In this document: piece after piece, positions 60,184 to 64,000 of the stretch
Layout of the letters: the number at the start of each line of letters is the position of its first letter
How positions within the stretch are numbered: the stretch's first letter is position 1
NCBI GenBank assembly: GCA_017428765.1
Contig: JAFRQF010000011.1
Span: 1 to 64,000, forward strand
Direction of reading: 5' to 3'
Source of the DNA: Erysipelotrichaceae bacterium
GTDB taxonomy: Bacteria; Bacillota_I; Bacilli_A; Erysipelotrichales; Erysipelotrichaceae
DNA: 64,000 nucleotides
The notes under the pieces: generated by a model
Seen by the model: the letters and a program-made list of their open reading frames with translations, nothing else
Told to the model about the DNA's origin: nothing
The model's database searches: none
Position numbers and translations under genes: made by a program

Positions 60184-62239
60184 ACTATTAGCACCGGCCG
60201 GAAACTTTGAATGTCTCAAGGCGGCCGTCAATAACGGAGCGAATGCGGTATATCTGGGCGGCAAGAACTTTTCCGCCCGTGCTTTTGCGAACAATTTCGA
60301 TGAAGAAGAGCTTATCGCAGCGGTGAACTATGCCCACCTGCATGATGTGCGCATCTTCGTCACGTTGAATACACTTCTGTCGGAAAAGGAATTTGCCAAC
60401 GCGATCAGGATGGCGGATTTTTATTACCGGAACAAGGTCGATGCCTTGCTGATACAGGACCTGGGGCTTTACTACTATCTGAAAAAGAAATATCCCGATT
60501 TTGAACTTCACTGTTCCACGCAGATGCATGTCCACAATATCCAGGGCGTAAGAAACGCAAAGAAGCTCGGCTTCAAGCGGGTCGTTCTGGCCAGGGAGTC
60601 CGATCTTTCTTTGATCAAAGAGGCCTGTAAGGAGGATATCGAGATCGAGACCTTCGTCCATGGGGCGATCTGTGTCTCTTATTCGGGACAGTGTCTGATG
60701 TCTTCTTCCGTCAAGAACCGTTCGGCAAACAAGGGAATGTGTGCCCAATGCTGCAGACTGCGCTACGAACTGTATGAAAAAGGCGGCGGAAAGGTGAAGA
60801 CCGATACCGATTATCTGCTGTCCCCGAAGGACATGTTCCTTTTGAACGATATTCCAGATCTCATCGATGCCGGCGTTTCTTCGTTCAAGATCGAAGGACG
60901 GATGAAGTCGGCTGCCTATGTCGGACTGGTCACCCGTTTTTACAGGAAGGCCATCGATGCGGCATTGAATAAGGAACGCCTTGAAGTCTCTCAAGAAGAC
61001 ATGAAAAAGCTCAAGGTCTTATTCAACCGCAATTTCACGAACGATCTTCTTTATGACCGCAACGGTCTGTTCGGTCAGAAGACGCCGAATCATCTCGGGA
61101 TAGCGATCGGCGAAACGCTGTATTACCGCAAGAAACTGCAGTATATCCGTTTAAATGACGATCTGAGCCAGTTTGACGGCATAAGGATCAACGATTTCGG
61201 CTGCATCGTAAACAAACTTTATCTCGACGGAAAACTCGTCAATAAGGCCCAAAAAGGGGATATCGTTGCGATCGAGTCCGATACCGCCTTAAAAGGAATC
61301 GTTTATAAGACACAGGATTTCCTTCTGGAAAAACAGATCGGGGAAGTAAAAGAAAAGAAAGTTCCTCTTTCTCTGATCGTCGATGTCTATCCTGAAAAGG
61401 AAGTCATAGTGGAATTGAGCCATGGTGAAATCTCTTATCGCTATACCTCCGATATCAAAGCGCAGGAAGCATTAAAAGCGCCGTTGGATGAAGAAACGAT
61501 CATCCGTCAGTTTTCTAAGCTCAATGAAACGGTCTATGAGCTTTCCGATATCGATGTACATACCAAAGGTGCCTTTCTGTCGGTCAAACAGCTCAATGAA
61601 GTGCGCCGCAACGCGATAGATGCATTTGACAGGTACCGCCTGGATTCCTTCCATAAGGATCCGATCTATCCGGATTACACGCCTGTACATAAGCCGGATG
61701 ATATGACCTATGGCCGTATGGAACAGAATGATGACACCATCACCTTACATGAAAATAGCTTTCTGATGGATCCGGTCATCAACAGAGAATCCGTTTATCA
61801 TAAGCAAGAAAATGCGGTGATCTGCGAATTCGGCGGTCTGTTTGAGCCATATAAAGAAAAGATCGCCTATTATACGCTCAACTGTTTCAATTCCTATACC
61901 TATGAATTCCTTAAGGGACTGGGTTTTGATCATATCATCTTATCTTCCGAGATCCTGGAGGAACAGGTCAAAGACCTGATCACCGCTTATGAAGAAAGAA
62001 ACGGTGAAAAGATCAGACCTTATGTGCTGATCCGTGGTGACAGGGTATTGATGTATATCAAGACCGATCCGTTTGAAAAGTATGTTTCAAAGGATCACAG
62101 TTACTATCTGCAGGAAAATAAGAACATCTACGATATAAGAAAGCACAACGGGGTGAATGAACTGATCGAAAAAGACTGTGATTACAACAGGGAAGACAGC
62201 CTGTATTCTTCGCTTTTCGTCCATCTGAAAACCGATTGA
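60170..62239 (+). CDS. U32 family peptidase/hydroxylase-like protein
   Basis: The 689-residue protein begins ELLAPAGNFECLKAAVNNGANAVYLGG, the TIM-like U32 domain. It has the four-cysteine iron-sulfur signature (ICVSYSGQCLMSS and KGMCAQCCRLRY) and the FKIEGRMKS motif. Members include RlhA/TrhP, which help hydroxylate 23S rRNA or tRNA wobble uridine, and proteins annotated as collagenase-like peptidases. A long C-terminal extension (residues about 400-689) includes the DUF3656-like region. It overlaps the serine dehydratase gene by 14 bases. Confidence 0.88.
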   Translation: MRNVELLAPAGNFECLKAAVNNGANAVYLGGKNFSARAFANNFDEEELIAAVNYAHLHDVRIFVTLNTLLSEKEFANAIRMADFYYRNKVDALLIQDLGLYYYLKKKYPDFELHCSTQMHVHNIQGVRNAKKLGFKRVVLARESDLSLIKEACKEDIEIETFVHGAICVSYSGQCLMSSSVKNRSANKGMCAQCCRLRYELYEKGGGKVKTDTDYLLSPKDMFLLNDIPDLIDAGVSSFKIEGRMKSAAYVGLVTRFYRKAIDAALNKERLEVSQEDMKKLKVLFNRNFTNDLLYDRNGLFGQKTPNHLGIAIGETLYYRKKLQYIRLNDDLSQFDGIRINDFGCIVNKLYLDGKLVNKAQKGDIVAIESDTALKGIVYKTQDFLLEKQIGEVKEKKVPLSLIVDVYPEKEVIVELSHGEISYRYTSDIKAQEALKAPLDEETIIRQFSKLNETVYELSDIDVHTKGAFLSVKQLNEVRRNAIDAFDRYRLDSFHKDPIYPDYTPVHKPDDMTYGRMEQNDDTITLHENSFLMDPVINRESVYHKQENAVICEFGGLFEPYKEKIAYYTLNCFNSYTYEFLKGLGFDHIILSSEILEEQVKDLITAYEERNGEKIRPYVLIRGDRVLMYIKTDPFEKYVSKDHSYYLQENKNIYDIRKHNGVNELIEKDCDYNREDSLYSSLFVHLKTD

Positions 62240-62279
62240 TCCTTTACCCATGCATTGCTTAATCGACAGGCATTAAATC

Positions 62280-62288
62280 TGTTATAAT
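62280..62288 (+). promoter_or_regulatory. Extended -10 of smc
   Basis: TGt-TATAAT (62280-62288), with a short leader and AAGGAG before the ATG at 62312. No good -35 is seen. Confidence 0.65.
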
Positions 62289-62311
62289 GTTCTAGTGAAA
62301 AAGGAGTTTTA

Positions 62312-64000
62312 ATGTTTCTTAAACGCATAGAAATGCAGGGATTCAAATCCTTCGCTGACCATATAACGATCAATTTCGAAGACCCCGTCACCGGGATCGT
62401 CGGACCCAACGGCTGCGGAAAGTCCAACATTTCCGATGCCATCCGCTGGGTCTTGGGCGAACAGTCGGTGAAGTCTTTGCGTGGTGAGAAGATGACGGAT
62501 ATCATCTTTGCCGGCACGGAAGAAAGAAAACCGATGAACATGGCGGAAGTGACGCTGGTCTTTGACAATTCGGCACATATGCTCAATTCCGATCTCGATG
62601 AGATCGAGCTGACCCGCCGCATCTACAACGATGACCAGGATGCCGAATATCTGATCAACCGCAAGAACGTGAGATACAAAGACATCCTCGATCTGATCAT
62701 GGATACGGGTCTGGGCAAGAATTCTCTGTCGATGATCTCACAGGGAAATGTCTTAAGCTTTGCCGAGGCAAAGCCGTATGACCGCCGTGAGATCTTTGAA
62801 GATGCCGCAGGCGTCTCCAAATACAAGAAGAGAAAGATCGAGTCTTTGAACAAACTCGAAAGGACCAAGGACAACCTTGACCGTACTTTTGATATCCTCT
62901 CAGAACTCGAACGTCAGGTCGCGCCGCTTCGCCGTCAGGCAAAAAAGGCGGAGATCTATCGCGAAAAGAAAGAGAGACTCCAGCAGATCGAAGTTGCTGT
63001 TCTGGTCAACGATATCCGCAATCTGAACCTGCAGAAGACGGAACTTGAAAAATCACTGTTCGAACTTGAGACCAATCTTGCGATGCACGAGACCACGATA
63101 CAGGTCCATGAGAATTCCACTTTCGAGGCAAAATCCCGTCTGAAGGAATACGATAAGGAGATCAACTCTCTGCAGGAAAAGCTGATGAATGTCATCAACG
63201 AGATCCAGACCCTCGAAGCAAGAAAGATCGAGATCGATGAAAAGCGTAAATATGCCATCGAAATGGGTTCTTCCGAAGAGAAGATCAAAGAGATGGAATC
63301 TTATATCAATGAAGCGAAATTCGAATACGACGACAGGCTGGAACGTCTGAATAAGCTGAAAGCCGATATCGATATGCTGAATACGAATCTGGAAAATACG
63401 GCGATGGATCTTTCGGAAGCGTCTTTGAAGAAAGATGAGACTTCCAATATCGTCAACCGTATGTCCAACCGCATGGAAGTCTTAAGAAACGTCATTTCCG
63501 ATCCGTTTTCTTCAGCCAACCAGTCCGGTGTCAAGTCGATCATGGCACATAAGTCCTCCTTCTATGGGATCATGGGTGTCATCGGTCAGGAGATCCATCC
63601 GGATGAAGGCTATGAAGAGGCGATCGCTACGGCACTTGCGGGAAGCGTATATCACATCATCACCAAGGATGAGGAAGCAGCCAGAAAGGCCATCGGCTTC
63701 CTGAAAAAGAACCGTTCAGGCAGGGCGACCTTCCTTCCTTTGACCGTCTGCAAGCCGCATATGATCCGCTATGAAGATGAGATCGTTGCGGACAACACCA
63801 ACGGATATCTTGGCACCGCCTATGATTTCTGTACCTGCGATAACGAATACGAACCGGTCAAAGCTTCTCTGCTTGGAAATGTACTTGTCTGCGATACCTT
63901 GGAAAACGCCAATACGCTGTCTGCCTTGCTGAAATTCGGCTACAAGATCGTCACTTTGGACGGCGAAGTCGTTCACAAAGGCGGTTCGATGACCGGCGGC
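62312..64000 (+). CDS. smc: Chromosome segregation ATPase SMC (N-terminal part, cut by window end)
   Basis: The first 563 residues are visible with no stop. The head has FLKRIEMQGFKSFADH, Walker A GPNGCGKSNISDA, and ISQGNVLSFAEAKPYDRR. A coiled coil runs from about residue 165 to 410, and the hinge begins near residue 413 (IMGVIGQEIHPDEGYEEAI; GRATFLPL) with the conserved GGSMTGG at the edge. SMC with ScpA and ScpB compacts and separates chromosomes. In B. subtilis the same hinge segment lies around residue 510-525, so the arm here seems roughly 90-100 residues shorter. rnc, often upstream, is absent. Confidence 0.94.
   Translation, partial: MFLKRIEMQGFKSFADHITINFEDPVTGIVGPNGCGKSNISDAIRWVLGEQSVKSLRGEKMTDIIFAGTEERKPMNMAEVTLVFDNSAHMLNSDLDEIELTRRIYNDDQDAEYLINRKNVRYKDILDLIMDTGLGKNSLSMISQGNVLSFAEAKPYDRREIFEDAAGVSKYKKRKIESLNKLERTKDNLDRTFDILSELERQVAPLRRQAKKAEIYREKKERLQQIEVAVLVNDIRNLNLQKTELEKSLFELETNLAMHETTIQVHENSTFEAKSRLKEYDKEINSLQEKLMNVINEIQTLEARKIEIDEKRKYAIEMGSSEEKIKEMESYINEAKFEYDDRLERLNKLKADIDMLNTNLENTAMDLSEASLKKDETSNIVNRMSNRMEVLRNVISDPFSSANQSGVKSIMAHKSSFYGIMGVIGQEIHPDEGYEEAIATALAGSVYHIITKDEEAARKAIGFLKKNRSGRATFLPLTVCKPHMIRYEDEIVADNTNGYLGTAYDFCTCDNEYEPVKASLLGNVLVCDTLENANTLSALLKFGYKIVTLDGEVVHKGGSMTGG

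Noticed and set aside
1..64000. CRISPR array, tRNA or rRNA genes, prophage
   Set aside because: I saw no regularly spaced repeats, no cloverleaf with CCA-type end, no rRNA-like sequence and no phage structural genes.

Overview
The window is a chromosomal segment of a low-to-moderate GC Gram-positive bacterium. The gene blocks are typical of Bacillota: yqeG-yqeH-yhbY-yqeK-rsfS-yqeM, dnaD-nth, tig-lon-engB, cvpA-mutS2, alaS-ireB-yrzB-mltG-udk-greA, comEA-comEC-holA, and four tRNA-controlled T-box leaders. Several traits point to Erysipelotrichia, close to the Mollicutes: a Mollicutes-like MnmA insert, a DUF3196-like protein, a galactitol-type PTS, a trimeric [FeFe] hydrogenase and mollicute-like promoters. 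This placement is an inference from gene content, not from a tree. TGA is used as an ordinary stop codon. The organism looks like a fermentative anaerobe.

Layout. 1-140: the right end of an IS200/IS605-type element, cut by the window edge and sitting on the stop codon of a small membrane-protein gene (137-676, minus). 744-4576: a PTS operon (IIA, class II aldolase, archaeal-type TIM-like isomerase, IIB, IIC) with a perfect CcpA cre site over an internal promoter. 4635-6435: a small membrane protein, a YjbQ-family enzyme and plsY. 6525-16131: parE-parC and a long chain of overlapping ribosome-assembly, nucleotide and DNA-repair genes. 16119-18558: DUF1846 and nnrD, divergent. 18707-22878: NAD(P)-linked electron-bifurcating-type [FeFe] hydrogenase. 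22958-27834: DUF3196-like, trigger factor, Lon, EngB. 27870-36153: valS and thrS (each behind a T-box), a hydrolase, proS and rnhC. 36209-42073: cvpA-mutS2-uvrC, a 54-residue membrane protein, rmuC. 42109-43370: trpS (T-box, minus strand). 43370-47600: an Spx-like regulator, mnmA, recD2 and an ECF S component. 47620-53351: T-box/alaS to greA. 53405-55827: two surface-protein genes, one a thioester/Cna-B adhesin-like protein. 55812-62239: comEA, comEC, holA, L-serine dehydratase, U32 peptidase. 62312-64000: the start of smc.

The genes are packed tightly. Many overlap by 1-30 bases, and no gene-free stretch exceeds about 300 bases; the longest gaps are the four T-box leaders. No tRNA, rRNA or CRISPR array was seen.

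The most notable patterns are: at least eight genes whose -10 hexamer lies only 6-9 bases before the start codon, which predicts leaderless mRNAs; a thioester-domain surface protein placed between greA and comEA whose sorting motif is degenerate (IPKTC) at the very base that forms the comEA start codon; a 33-base repeat shared by the two leaders of that surface cassette; a PTS operon lacking both dehydrogenase and kinase; an Spx with a cysteine-rich tail; a ThrRS without TGS domain; and an SMC whose N-terminal arm looks short.
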